DNA of 64,000 bases, from NCBI GenBank assembly GCA_049724395.1, contig JAUGWO010000061.1, forward strand, positions 18,168 through 82,167, given 5' to 3'. How positions within the stretch are numbered: the first letter of the stretch is position 1; every line of letters starts with the position of its first letter. Made by a program: the position numbers and the translations under genes. The notes under the pieces are model-generated. The model searched no databases, was not told where the DNA came from, and saw only the letters and a list, made by a program, of their open reading frames with translations. This document shows, in pieces, positions 33,100-45,008 of this stretch. Source of the stretch: Spongospora subterranea f. sp. subterranea. Its lineage: Eukaryota > Endomyxa: Phytomyxea > Phytomyxea > Plasmodiophorida.

Positions 33100-34300
33100 C
33101 GCCGCCTGAAAGGTCTTCAACTCGTTCAGCTGTTGCAATTTTTCGCCAAGAAATCCCTTATTTATCCATCCGGTCGCGTCATCCATGTAAATCACCATGT
33201 ACAGGGTTCCTTGCAGCGACCTCGTCCTCATCGGACCACATAGGTCGCTGTGAATGACGTCTCCTGGTTCGTGTTTCGCCTGCGGCTCGTCTTGTGGATT
33301 ATTGTCCTGTCATCTTCCCGCTGAGGCAGATCTGACACGGTTTGCTCGACGCTTCTTTTGTTGACATCTCCAGTCGGGGTTTGATCCCCATCGTACTCAT
33401 TGTCGCCAACGTTTTGAAGTTTGTGTGGCCACAGCGACGTTGACACTCTATCGCGTCTCCTCTTGATGTTGCTGTCGCCGTCAGCGCCTGGATGCGAAAT
33501 ACACCCGACATTTTCGAAGTCACCAACGATTTCTTGTCGTTCTGAGTTACTGTATACGTGCCGTCCTTCATCACAATATGAGCGCCTGGTTCCAAAGCAA
33601 TCATGCTGATCGACAATAGGTTCTCCCGCAAGCCTGGCACATTAAAAGCGCCGCTGACCAAAATCCAGGAAGTCGGCCAAAAATCATTGTCGCTTGTGCT
33701 CCCGCTTAACAACATGCTGAACAGGAATTCTGGTTTGGTAGCTGCAGGGTTAGTCGACTCCTTCTGGTTAGTTGACTCTCTCTCATTCTCATCTCTCCTG
33801 CACTCTTTGGCTAACTGCCCAAATTGGTTTTACAGGCACAGCACTTGACTCTCTTCTTGTCGAACTTTCGCTTCTGTGTCACTGTGGCTTTCATTGCCGT
33901 CTGCTGTTCCTCCTGAACCGCCATCTGCGTCCACTTTCGACCTTTGATCCGGCGCCATCAATTTGTTCGTCGGCTCCAATCTTGAGAGCAATGTTCCCGT
34001 TCATGATGATCTCGATGATATCCGAATAACGCGGAAGCCCCATCAGAGAGAGGGCAAACTGACGTCGTGAATCTGAGTCACCTCGTCCAATTCGTCGGCA
34101 GTGTTTGTCATCAGCGTGATATGCGAGTACAAATCGTCTTTTGCAGCCATCTTCATAAACCGAAACTTGTGAGTCAGTAGTGCGATTTACTGACTGGTCT
34201 GCTGTCGATAGAACGATGTCAATGCGGCCCTGGGCCCAGGCCGCCAAAGGTGTCCGGGTCTTGCTGACCAGTGGCAACTGATCTCTGATTCGAGCGGATC
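33100..34300 (-). mobile_element. Ty1/copia retrotransposon fossil, minus copy
   Basis: Read on the minus strand: a gag-like segment at 34277-33891, then the protease region and the GAG-pre-integrase zinc region (RCGHTNFKTLATMSTMG, CQICLSGKMTG) down to about 33230. Reverse transcriptase and RNase H are not present in this copy. It is broken, with several breaks. A scrap at 33050-33110 matches the end of the LTR-like unit at 35 kb. Confidence 0.75.
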
Positions 34301-34439
34301 AAACCTTTTTGTTGGTTTGCTGATCCGCCGACTCCTCTTGCAGAGAATACTTTTCAGTCCTCATCCCATCAGATGCGCACTGACCCCGAATTCAAAAGCT
34401 CTCCTATTCTTGCCGTTCAGTCTCTCGCCCATGTACGCC

Positions 34440-35260
34440 TTGAGAGCGTCTGAGTCCATAACCCGAGGTAATGGGCGAGAGGCCGGTGAGTTTGCGTTTG
34501 GAATTGTCTTTTTTTGCACCTCAAATTCGTGTCAAAGCGTGATCACATCGATCTACGCTGTAAGACGAGTTGCACTTGGCGAAAGAATGCAGGAGAGATG
34601 AGAATGAGAGAGAGTCAACCAACCTGAGGGAGTCGGCTAACCCTGCAACCACGAAACCAGAATTCCTGTTCAGCACGTTGTTAAGCGGGAGCACGAGCGA
34701 CAAAGATTCTCGGCCGACTCCCTGGATTTTGGACAGCGGCGCTTCCAAACACATGGCGGCAAGCATGGATCAGCTAACAAGTACGCGGCCGATCGACCGC
34801 CCCACTGAGATCGTTCTCGAAGATGGTCGAGAACTGACGGCGACACAAGTGGGCGAGGCGGTAATTCCACGTAACTCGTTTGAAAAACGTGTTGTATGTG
34901 CCAGGGTTGTGGGGAGAACCTATTGTCGATCAGCACGATTACTTCGGAACCAGGAGCTCAAATTGTGATGAAGGACGGCACGTGTACAGTAATTCATCAA
35001 CAATGTCGGGTGTGTTCCGCGTCCAGGCGCTGACGGCGATATCAACATCAAGAGGAGACGCGATAGAGTACCACCGTCGCTGTGGCCACACAAACTTCGA
35101 ATCGTTGGCTACAATGAGCACGATGGGGATCATACCACGACTTGGAGATGTCAACAAAAGAAGCGTCGAACAAACCGTGTCAGATCTGCCTCAGCGGGAA
35201 AGTGACCGGGAAATCTTGAAGACGAGCCGCCGCCGGAACACGACACAGCCCGAACTATCA
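34440..35260 (+). mobile_element. Ty1/copia retrotransposon fossil, plus copy
   Basis: The same gag end, protease (WILDSGASKHM) and GAG-pre-integrase regions as the neighbouring minus copy, here on the plus strand, followed directly by the LTR-like unit at 35260. The two copies face away from a centre near 34.3 kb and differ at many sites, so they are not a recent duplicate. Incomplete and broken. Confidence 0.75.
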
Positions 35261-35475
35261 GCGGTGTTCGCTTGGCTGTTGGCTAGCAGGCTTGACACCA
35301 TCCTACCTTTCTATCTTAATAATAGTAATACAACTCAATTGTTATTTCAACTACCCTTAGAGAATGAAATGGGTGACGCAACCGCGAGAGGCGGTGTCTG
35401 TAGCACAGCAGCGAGTGCCAATTACGAGTCCTCCTGAAGACCTGTCGACACCTGCCTCTCGCCCATCACCTCAAT
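35260..35475 (+). repeat. LTR-like sequence, contiguous copy
   Basis: The contiguous version of the unit split at 30.6-31.9 kb. It ends with CCTCTCGCCCATCACCTCA, also found at about 33080-33105 and, inverted and diverged, near 34470. About 200 bases remain; the 5' boundary is not certain. Confidence 0.6.
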
Positions 35476-35689
35476 TGTACTACATAATCAATAAACATAC
35501 CCTATCAAGGTTGTCCCATATCAGCCCCAAACCCAGATATTGATCGCATTAGACCCTGAACGCTGAACAGTCGTAGTCTCAGGGTCTTGTTAGAGATGAA
35601 TCTGGCGAACCGGTAAGCGATGATCACCGTGCTGGTTCGAATGCAGTCTGGAGAACCTTGACAATGGGTAACTCGGAGGAATCATTCTA

Positions 35690-36682
35690 TTTCAGGCCCG
35701 TCTAAACATTGCTAGGATTATCGAGTTCACCTCTTACGTCAACGCTGTGCCTGTGTTGACAGGGATGTCTCTGTTTCAGAACGCAAAGACGTACGCCCAA
35801 GATCTTGCTTTTGCTAAGCAGGACCCTCAAATAATGTTTTTTGTGACAAACTATCCGCCCATGCTAATCCAGAATTCGTTTGTGCAATGCTCCCAATTGG
35901 GAAACTACATTTTTTTTCCTCCAAACGCGAGGGGATGTGTTGCAACCGGGTATGCACCACCTCAATATATTCTTGCCCCTTGAGAACTCATCAGACCCAG
36001 TTGACGCAGGGGCCGGCCGAATACTGAATAGGGTGTTGGCACAAGCACTTGACAAGTGCCTTGAGGATGCAGCGTTCAACTCCAAATGGCTCGTGGGAAA
36101 GTACCGAATGGGTTGGCGAGGCATGGGAGCAGATGTGCCGACCAGGATATCTTCATCGATATTTTCAGAAAACCGGGGATCTTCTCGAGCGATGACGTCA
36201 ATCGAACGAAACCAAATTCAGGGCCTGAAGCTCTATGTCTTCAACCCGCCAACCCAATTCGTCATAAATTTTGACTCTGATCCCGACTACACCGACAATG
36301 GCAGATCGGATGAGCGCCAGGAGTTTGAAAGCGGGTTCTCCAATGGAGAATATTTGTCGGACTCAGAGGCCGAATGCTCTTCGAATAGTCCTCAATGTGC
36401 TGAAGTGCTCGACAATCCTCAAGCTGTTGAAGTGCTCGACGATCTGTCTTCAATGTGCCAGAAGACTCTGCTGTAATCGTTATCGACGAGATCCACGATG
36501 GTGTCAGTTCAGGAGAGGATTGTTTTGGTGAATTTTACTACATGAGTGGTTCATATATTACTGTAAACGTCACAACTGTCGACCAATTTGACAATAAAAC
36601 GAGCCATGAGACTTTTTCTCTAGCACCCAAACCAAAAAAGCGTATTTCCCTTGCGAGCTATTTGCAAAAATCACCAATGTGA
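35690..36682 (+). CDS. Unidentified multi-exon gene
   Basis: After an acceptor TATTTCAG at 35695 the frame reads ARLNIARIIEFTSYVNAVPV, GMSLFQNAKTYAQDLAFAKQ and FFVTNYPPMLIQNSFVQCSQ. A second frame (about 35990-36445) gives DAGAGRILNRVLAQALDKCL and EDAAFNSKWLVGKYRMGWRG, then an acidic Ser/Glu-rich region. The last frame (about 36455-36682) ends FSLAPKPKKRISLASYLQKS. Composition suggests a real protein of about 300 residues with a globular start and a disordered acidic tail. The first exon and the exact introns are not resolved. I recognise no family. Confidence 0.45.
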
Positions 36683-37145
36683 AAATATCTCTATTAAGGC
36701 CCTGAGCTCGTTTTGTCTAGGACTTTGGACCCTACTTCAGATCCCCAGGGCCTCAACTGAAATTTTTACTGTATCACGCGCTCTTCAGCGATTTGTCTTT
36801 ATAGGGTAGTCTTGATCAGTTTCAAACAGCTTGACCTACATCAACGTATCTCCGATTATCTGTAGTACTGTACTTTGCGAAATTAATGAATTGTCAAGGC
36901 GTCATCTTCTTTCGCCGTGTTCATCATTGAGTTCTCGGCAAATTCCCCGTCACAAGGGGTCTGCAATCAATCGGGAAACGCTTTTTTCCGGTATTTCAAA
37001 TGGTGATGGATATATTTTCGCACAGGACCATCTGTGCAGGAAACCTGTTTGTAAAGCAATCGCTGTGTTTGAGATTGATTGAGATAGTAACAAAATTATG
37101 AACCATCAATTTAATTAAACTCAAAAGGAAGAGGGCAAACCACAG
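36683..37145. other. Intergenic between convergent genes
   Basis: Only short frames; nothing recognised. Confidence 0.5.
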
Positions 37146-39280
37146 CTAGATAAACGCCGTTACAGTTCCAGCGACCATTGCCAAGATCCCAAACCCGACT
37201 AACATCAGTGGACCAACATCACGAGTCGCCATCCGCACCTGATTCATGAACGGCGGTTTATCGCCTACGTCGTTTGGAGCTCGGTTCCAGACAGCCAATG
37301 CGTTGCGCTTCACCTCCTCATAGCCTGTCATCTTCAGATAAATGAACCCTGGGAGGATATATCCAACACATGATGCAGAGATGGCACCCGTCACCTCTGA
37401 TATACAAGAGTTAAATAAATTTATAAGGCAAACACTATACCCAGCATTTACTGACCTATAACAATGCCCACGTCGGGAACCGTTATTGCTATGGCTAGAG
37501 TGGCAGCGAACAGCGACACGGATGCCAGAGCGTATTTCCAATACGAGCAATGTTCTTCTTGTGTAACAACCTGCAGTATACAATGCCGAGCGACAAACAT
37601 TTCCATGGGGTATGTGAAAATCTACCGACAATCAAATGAGTACGAACTCTGCTGGAGCGATGAAACCGTTCCACGCCAACTGAAAATTAACCGCAAACTC
37701 GAAATGAAATGTGATACTAGACGCACCATTGTGGTAACCAACATTACACGAGATATGTTCATAACCTCGTCACTTGCAGGGAAATTACCCAATATATCCT
37801 GCCATCGACTGTAAGCCACCACTTTTGAAACACTCACATTTTAACAAACCGCTTTGGTGGATTGACGGAAATTAACATATCCTGAGACTCCGAATATAAA
37901 ACACATGAAAAACGCGAATCCAACGGATATATTGGTGATCAAACGCCATCGGCTTGGGGTTGGATGATCTAATGAGTTGAACACGATAAACGCGCTATGA
38001 TTGCAGACGAATGCAAAAGACATAGTCCCTGACGTAGAGATTTAGTCTGAACATGCCAGGCTGATTTACACCAACGATACCGATTCCGGCAAACAATGTG
38101 CTTTCGATAACCGAGATTGCTGAAGACGTTTGATTTTCCGCAAGAGTCATCTGCTGTGCTGCTGCAGGACCATGCCAGATAACAGTTATCACGATGACGG
38201 CGATGGAGACTAGGCCAAGAAAACTCCCAAAAGATAATTTAGTTATGTCCCTGATCAAGCTCAACGGCAGCACGCAGATACAGCTAAACCCCAAAATCAA
38301 AATTCTTCGATCGGAGAATATCGTATCAGTCCCTAAATACCAATCAGATTGTCACAACTAATTTGAAACGCGTAATGACATTAGTATAGAATTCAAAACA
38401 ACCAGAAAAGCGTATGAGGGAGCGAAAAGCCATAAAACAAACTGTGAACGAACACTTGTTATTCAGTCATGTATAAATTTCCGATTGGTGAAGGCAGTTC
38501 GAGACATTGAAAACATTTTGCTATTAATAATGATTACCAAACCAAGCCCTGGACACAAAAGTTGCGGCGTCCCCAATCAAAATCAGGTAGGCTGTCTGAA
38601 AGTCCAACATTAGTACTGGGTTTACAATAATAACCAGGTTTAGTTCACCATTCCACCAAACGCGAAAGCACCCATACAGAGCAATACGACATTGAACGCC
38701 TAGAAACAAAGCCGAAATCAGTTACTGACTGAGTCCAGAAAAAATTTGATCGAGGACCTTGCCACCTAAAATCTGTCTACATAGGCCTTCATAAGTTGTC
38801 GCCCCGACCTAGATTTCAAAACGTCAATTGCGAAATAAAGGGAATTAAGCCATTTCAACCCACCTTGTTAGCGCATTGGACGAGCATTCTGGAGCTATAT
38901 GCGGATAAATACGCCACGAACATCATCAATAAACAGCCCATCAATAAACCAGTTCGCTTCAACGCAAACGGCATCCCTTTCAAAAATATTCACGTCGTTC
39001 CAAAGATGATCCCTGTTCATGTACCTATGATACCGGCTCCAAGAATTGTCTGGAATACAAAAGGAATGAGAAATGAGGCGGCGACTCAGATAAACTGGTC
39101 AGGTACATTTGCAAAATTGAAGCTGGCCCGGGCGACTGACTTAACATCCTCAGAGCGATTATAATTATCGGGTTTGGATTTTACACCAGACTTGCGAGCT
39201 TCTTCGAGGGCCTTGGGGCTAATCGACTTGATCGATGCCAGACGTTGATCTCCGCTGGACGAAATTTGCAGCTCCTTCAT
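37146..39280 (-). CDS. SLC38/AVT-like amino acid transporter
   Basis: A many-exon gene for an 11-helix transporter of the AAAP family, which carries neutral amino acids with Na+ or H+ across plasma or vacuolar membranes. The cytosolic start MKELQISSSGDQRLASIKSI leads to SFNFAN|TILGAGIIG|MPFALKRTGLLMG, the family's first-helix signature, restored by removing two introns (the second about 47 bases). Further exons: GGMVN, TAYLILIGDAATF, a helix-rich part with SLIRDITKLSFGSFLGLVSI, TLFAGIGIVG, FAFVCNHSAFIVFNSLDHPT, ISVGFAFFMCFIFGVSGYVN, FTYPMEMFVARHCIL, and the last helix pair ending LMLVGFGILAMVAGTVTAFI. Family members have similar length (about 430-450). Exact subfamily not determined. Confidence 0.85.
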
Positions 39281-39560
39281 CCTCAGCGGCACCAAATCGA
39301 CGAGTAAAACGAGTTATGATCGAGAAATATCCAATCACAGCAATAATCCAATTCTAGAGCCATGATAGACCCTCCACCCACCTATCGTATCTCCGATTTG
39401 GAGGGGACACCCATAAGCGGAGCCCTCACGTCGATATATCATGTCAGATTGATAATGGGACGACAGCCGGTCACAGACTGCATACGATCAACCAACACTC
39501 GCACTGTCGTTGACCGTTACAGGACGTGGCTCGGTAGGTGTACCCTTGATCAGAGGGGGT
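39281..39560. promoter_or_regulatory. Upstream region of the transporter gene
   Basis: About 280 bases separate the transporter start codon from the tandem array. A plus-strand frame opens at 39362 and runs into the array. No motif stands out. Confidence 0.3.
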
Positions 39561-40798
39561 TGTGTCACAATCCGTCTATAATTGGCCATACCAGGGGCTG
39601 CAACACATTATTGTGTCACAATCCGTCTATAATTGGCCATACCAGGGGCTGCAACACATTATTGTGTCACAATCCGTCTATAATTGGCCATACCAGGGGC
39701 TGCAACACATTATTGTGTCACAATCCGTCTATAATTGGCCATACCAGGGGCTGCAACACATTATTGTGTCACAATCCGTCTATAATTGGCCATACCAGGG
39801 GCTGCAACACATTATTGTGTCACAATCCGTCTATAATTGGCCATACCAGGGGCTGCAACACATTATTGTGTCACAATCCGTCTATAATTGCCATACCAGG
39901 GGCTGCAACACATTATTGTGTCACAATCCGTCTATAATTGGCCATACCAGGGGCTGCAACACATTATTGTGTCACAATCCGTCTATAATTGGCCATACCA
40001 GGGGCTGCAACACATTATTGTGTCACAATCCGTCTATAATTGGCCATACCAGGGGCTGCAACACATTATTGTGTCACAATCCGTCTATAATTGGCCATAT
40101 CAGGGGCTGCAACACATTATTGTGTCACAATCCGTCTATAATTGGCCATACCAGGGGCTGCAACACATTATTGTGTCACAATCCGTCTATAATTGGCCAT
40201 ACCAGGGGCTGCAACACATTATTGTGTCACAATCCGTCTATAATTGGCCATATCAGGGGCTGCAACACATTATTGTGTCACAATCCGTCTATAATTGGCC
40301 ATACCAGGGGCTGCAACACATTATTGTGTCACAATCCGTCTATAATTGGCCATACCAGGGGCTGCAACACATTATTGTGTCACAATCCGTCTATAATTGG
40401 CCATATCAGGGGCTGCAACACATTATTGTGTCACAATCCGTCTATAATTGGCCATACCAGGGGCTGCAACACATTATTGTGTCACAATCCGTCTATAATT
40501 GGCCATACCAGGGGCTGCAACACATTATTGTGTCACAATCCGTCTATAATTGGCCATACCAGGGGCTGCAACACATTATTGTGTCACAATCCGTCTATAA
40601 TTGGCCATACCAGGGGCTGCAACACATTATTGTGTCACAATCCGTCTATAATTGGCCATATCAGGGGCTGCAACACATTATTGTGTCACAATCCGTCTAT
40701 AATTGGCCATACCAGGGGCTGCAACACATTATTGTGTCACAATCCGTCTATAATTGGCCATACCAGGGGCTGCAACACATTATTGTGTCACAATCCGT
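39561..40798. repeat. 51-base tandem repeat array, about 24 copies
   Basis: The unit (starting TGTGTCACAATCCGTCTATA, then ATTGGCCATACCAGGGGCTG and CAACACATTAT) repeats head to tail. Copies are almost identical. The common variant is CATATC instead of CATACC, in five copies, mostly every third or fourth unit, and one copy near 39886 lacks a G. Because 51 is divisible by three, two plus-strand frames stay open throughout: one reads SQSVYNWPYQGLQHIIV per unit, the other CHNPSIIGHTRGCNTLL. The minus strand has stops in every frame. Confidence 0.98.
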
Positions 40799-41399
40799 CC
40801 ATATCGGCAATCGGTTATTAACGTCAGGAACTGACTCGGATTCCGGTATATTTCCATCTCAAAGATTGCTCTGGAACAGAGGATTCTTCTGGCGGCAAAT
40901 TCGTTCCATCATCATTCCAGGCCCGAAATCGTGTCATCTGAATGCAGGCCTCAGGTGTTATGAAACAGTATCTCTCCTTGGTTTACAGCGATCCAGAGAA
41001 TCGTCCGTCGAACAATGTCTGAAACGGTTTCTTGTCCTTGGTACAAATCGGCACCGTTTCTCAACTCTCGACCGGTGTCCCAATGAAAGACTAACATCAA
41101 ACAAAGTAGAGCTGAGAAATAAATTCGCTTTAGACATAAAAAGGCTCGAGTCATGTCGAAATGCATCCTTCTTTAATCAGCGTCGGTTACAAATTCAGAT
41201 TAAAACACAGTTGGGGTTTTGGGCGAAAGTGCGATCAATCTCCGGAGTCCAATGATGTGATTGTCCCAGTACAGTATAGTGTACCAAACACCCGACTGTT
41301 ATCGCAGTCTATTGTGTATCGTGTATTACCCGCTCCTTGGCGCTAAAAGGGCTCCTGGCCAATAACGCCCCGGGATCAGGTTCAGATATTACAGGGATC
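40799..41399. other. Between array and CHCH gene, no certain gene
   Basis: The open frame from the array continues to 41255 without recognisable motifs. The last part is presumably the promoter of the CHCH gene. Confidence 0.4.
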
Positions 41400-42153
41400 A
41401 TGGGAGCGGCCCAATCATCATCAGGTGATGAGCGATATGATGGAGAGGAGTATGATGTGAATAGTGATAACGCTGTCCACGTACAGTTCATCTGTCTATT
41501 CGCCCTATTCCTCACTCACAATGCCATATCAGGTGTCAGACGCTCTTATGAAGGCCATTATTAAGCAGCAAGCCAGCCGTCGCCAGAGGAGTGATCGTCT
41601 AAGACAGACATTTAGTCCTGATATACCACCATCAGTCTTTAGTTCCATTCCCTCGTTCGATCGACAATCAGAACAACCCAAACAATATGAATCCAGCGAC
41701 GATGCTGGTGAAGAATCACAAGAGCCTGAATCAGAGGTTGATTCTGTTGTTCAAGAAGCTGAAACAACTGAGAATTCCGGTGAGGAAGTTGCTGGTGACA
41801 ATAACGCATCATCGTCCGAAACTTCTGTCGACCATGAAGGGAGTGCGGTGGAAGATCAAGGCAATGAGGGCGGTGGAGAGGTTGTTGGAATTAAAGGAGA
41901 ATCTATTATGATTATTGAGTTAGAAGGTCCCGAAGGAAGCGATGATGAGGATAGGACCATGTCGACAATATCGTCAAATCTAGATGGAGTTGTTGAAAGG
42001 CATGGCCGTTGCAGCAAAGCCGAGCCATTACAGGCGGGACAGCAGTGTGCCAACATCAGGGACAAGATCGTAAGGTGCTATCAGACCGCCCCTTCACCTT
42101 TGCAATGTTCAGAATTGATCAAAGAATATGAAAGGTGTATCATATCGAATTAA
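41400..42153 (+). CDS. MICOS subunit Mic19/Mic25-like CHCH protein
   Basis: Two exons, 41400-41480 and 41533-42153, separated by a 52-base intron, give 233 residues. Mic19/Mic25 (CHCHD3/CHCHD6) bind Mic60 at mitochondrial cristae junctions. The N-terminus MGAAQSSSGDE fits N-myristoylation, as in human MGGTTSTRR. NAVHVSDALMKAII across the junction resembles RLSENVIDRMKE. The middle is very acidic (about residues 50-170) and shorter on coiled coil than animal forms. The C-terminus holds a twin CX9C domain: C-ANIRDKIVR-C and C-SELIKEYER-C, the Mia40 substrate fold. The stop lies three codons after the last Cys. Another twin-CX9C protein is possible, but the myristoyl start and the domain order favour MICOS. 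Confidence 0.75.
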
Positions 42154-42170
42154 TAATCTAGTTCATATAT

Positions 42171-42554
42171 TTCAGTACACTCAGCAATCGTCGTGTCTCC
42201 GCTCCTTTACTCACTGCAATCGATGCTCTACAAGAGTTATTTGTCGCCAATTCACAGTCTTCTCGGAGCTTGTACTCAATTGGAAAATCGATGTTCATGT
42301 CGCGACGGCGACACAGATTGACAAGCGACTCGCGGAAAGATGTGCAATCCGTTAAGTTGACAATGACAACGGGAGCTAATTTATTGGCAGATCAGGACCA
42401 TCCAGGAATTGACATCAACAATCTGCAACAGAAAACGAGAAGGCGAAATGGTGTGTTCACTTCGGAGTCGAATCGGGCCGTCAAAAGTGTCGCGAACAGG
42501 TTTTCAACGATTGGCAACGGGATCTTGGCGCGGCTTCGCGTCGGCGATGATTGA
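42171..42554 (+). other. Open frame directly after the MICOS gene
   Basis: From an acceptor-like CATATATTTCAG (42159-42170) the plus strand stays open for about 127 codons (TLSNRRVSAPLLTAIDALQE, then RRRHRLTSDSRKDVQS and QKTRRRNGVFTSESNRAVKS) to a stop at 42552. It is basic, with no motif. It could be the 3' exon of an alternative transcript, a separate small gene starting at an internal ATG, or chance. It is convergent with the ankyrin gene. Confidence 0.25.
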
Positions 42555-42701
42555 AGCGGAACCCGACCTCACAATGATGCCGAAGTGGAACCCAAATCGG
42601 GTCCTGAACGGATCGCTTGCCTGATTCGTGCCAATATCGGAGCCAGGTTGATTTTATTGTTGATGCGGCTTTCGAGTGTCTGGTGGACGGCGTCACCATT
42701 G

Positions 42702-45008
42702 TCAAGGCGTCGTCGTACAACGCGTTCCGCCAGCTTTCCGCAGCAACGGCACAACTCTGATTGATGAACTACTGGTCGCGATGTCCAGCGGCGTGCTGCC
42801 GTCATTGGCCTTGGCATTGACGTCAGATCCGGCCGCCAACAGTAACTGTACTGAAGCGTCATCGTCGAGCTCGGACGCCTCGTGTAGCGCCGAGCGGCCG
42901 TCATTCGTCGTGGCATCGATATCTGCTCCAGCGGCCATAAACATCTTTACCAATTCCGGTTTACCGGAATAGACTGCCATGATGAGTGGAGTGCCCCCAC
43001 GAGGATTCCGAACATTGACCTGGGCACCAGCTTGTACCAACAGCTCTGAAACGGCCATGTCAACGATGCATGAATAAAGCAGTGCACTATTGCCGTTGTC
43101 GTCGACGAGGTTGACATTGGCGCCAGCCGATAGCAGCCGCTCCACTTCCACAGCATTGTCAGCTCTGGTGGCTTTGATCAGCGGCGTGCGACCGGCAAAA
43201 TCACGATCGTCGACATCATCCGCCGACTTCACCGCTCCCGTTGGAGAATATTTCCACAAGAGATCGACAACTTCCGAATGTCCTTTCTCTTCAGCGCGCT
43301 CCAGTGGCGTTGATCCATTGCACTCGGCGTTGAGGTCGGCATGAGCTGTCAATAGCCGTTGGACAATGAGAGTGTGCCCCATTTCTGCCGCTATCCACAA
43401 CGGTGGTCCTCCGCCACTGCCATCGACATCGGCTCCTGAAGCTAGCAGCAGTTGCACCGCCCGATCGTGATTGTTTGCGCTGGCAATGGCCAGCGGCGAC
43501 CATTCCTCGTGAAGGGAATCGACGTTGGCCCCCGATCTCAATAGCGATCGCATCACGTCCAGCTTGCCTTGTTGCGCCGCGATGTGTAGCGGCGATGCAT
43601 TGCCATCAGACTGTACATTGGGATCGGCACCAGCCGCCAGCAGCGCCTTAACAATCGGGTCATGACACGCAGACGATGCATTTAACAACGGGTAATCTCC
43701 GTTATTGTCCTGAAGATTGACGTCGGCCCCGGCCGCAATCAACTGGTTCACAATGCCGAAGTTCTTCTGCATGGTCGCATACAACAGCGCCGTCTCGCCC
43801 GATGGTAAACGTTGAAGATTGGGGTCCGCCTTGGCTTCTAACAGCCGTTGTACTTCATGCTCGTTTCCGTCGATGGCGGCGTATATGAGCTTCGTTGCGC
43901 CATCACCGTCTCGTGCGTTGACGTTGCTCGGAGCGTGTGCGACGGGGGGCCGGCTTGGCATTCACTGCCGGTGCGGCCTGCTTTGGGGGTTGGGATTGGG
44001 ACCCTGTCTTTCCCGCTGCCTTTCCCGCCGGTACTTCATTGGCCAGGAAGTTGTACAGCGAGCCAAGAATGCTTTGATCGGGGAGGACGTCGTACACGAC
44101 GAACACAATGTCGTGATGCGCGTTCCGGAGATGGTCGGCGTATTGGATCCGGTACTCGACCACTTGAGCCCTACCGGCCGCCGCTTCGTGCGGTAATATT
44201 CGTCGTGTCATTCGCGTGATTGCCCAAACACTGACGAAGAAGCCAGCGGCGCGGCGCTGAGCGAAAGTCTGCCTCCCACTTTTCACTTCTTCACGATCCA
44301 TTCCAGCATCGCTCGTCGCCCATAAGTATTTATTTTCGCGCCACGATCGGTCGATGAATCCGCGCCACGTTTCGAACTTGACCATCTTGACGTGGATCGG
44401 CTGCTGATCGAACGAGACGAACCGCTTGAAGGACATACCATCTTCGCTATCGCTGAGGAATCTGAACACGTAACGGTTCTCGAAAACAGGGTCGGGCATG
44501 GCCGACGCGATCTTCCTCAGGCTCGAACGAACATCTTGGGTTCCGATTGCGATTATCATTGTCGCTGGTTCAGACCGGTAAACCGACACGATCGTATCAC
44601 CGTTCTACTCAATCACGCGAAACTGTCAAACGTCGGAGACATATTCTGTGTAATTCGGTTTACCTTAGCGATGGACTCGCACGGTTTGCCGGAGAAGATG
44701 CAGCCGCCAATGACCATATCGCTGGTCCTATCGTGGCCGTTGAGTTTGTTCCCGATCGCCCGAATTTGTGCCGGTGTCGCATTGAGCTTCAGGCCTCGCT
44801 CCATGAACCCGTATCCCGTAAATAGAAAGTAGATGCCAACACCAGTAACTCCCGTTATCGCCAGGATTTGATCACACCAATTCCCCCAGTCGATCGAGTC
44901 GGCATCGCTTGGCGAATGCTGCCCTGAGGTCGCTCCTGCCTCGATCTCGTGGTATGGCAACTGTCGAAAACCGTCATGGGCAGCCGCGCGCATCGTGTTG
45001 TATGACAT
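42702..45008 (-). CDS. Membrane-anchored ankyrin repeat protein
   Basis: Exons 45008-44664, 44604-44003 and 43953-42702 give 732 residues; introns are 59 and 49 bases. Residues 1-115 contain one hydrophobic span (ILAITGVTGVGIYFLFTGYG) and a segment VIGGCIFSGKPCESIAK|NGD. Residues 116-315 form an unidentified globular region (SFKRFVSFDQQPIHVKMVKF, TFAQRRAAGFFVSVWAITRM). After a Pro/Ala linker come ten or more ankyrin repeats (from DGATKLIYAAIDGNEHEVQR to DGSTPLDIATSSSSIRVVPL). The second junction (AAGACAGG|GTCCCA, GCCAAG|CCGG) is weak, so this may instead be two overlapping genes, with the ankyrin part starting at an ATG at 43961. A role as a membrane-tethered scaffold is inferred. Confidence 0.7.

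Noticed and set aside
35620-35660. Possible tRNA gene (GGTTCGAAT resembling a B box)
   Set aside because: No matching A box, no acceptor-stem pairing at the right distance, and the anticodon arm cannot be drawn.
38960-39060. UGA read as tryptophan in the transporter (two TGA codons in a good frame)
   Set aside because: Removing a GT..AG segment of about 47 bases gives GAGIIG joined to MPFALKR, the exact family sequence, so the TGAs lie in an intron and the code is standard.
39561-40798. CRISPR-like array
   Set aside because: The units are contiguous with no variable spacers, and the region is eukaryotic. It is a tandem repeat.
39362-41255. Two long overlapping frames (419 and 455 codons) over the tandem array
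   Set aside because: They are open only because the 51-base unit has no stop in two frames. No start context, domain or codon bias supports a gene.
44002-45008. MUL1-type ubiquitin ligase as identity of the N-terminal part of the ankyrin gene
   Set aside because: The membrane span and a vague resemblance suggested it, but there is no RING domain and the GIDE-like similarity does not hold up residue by residue.
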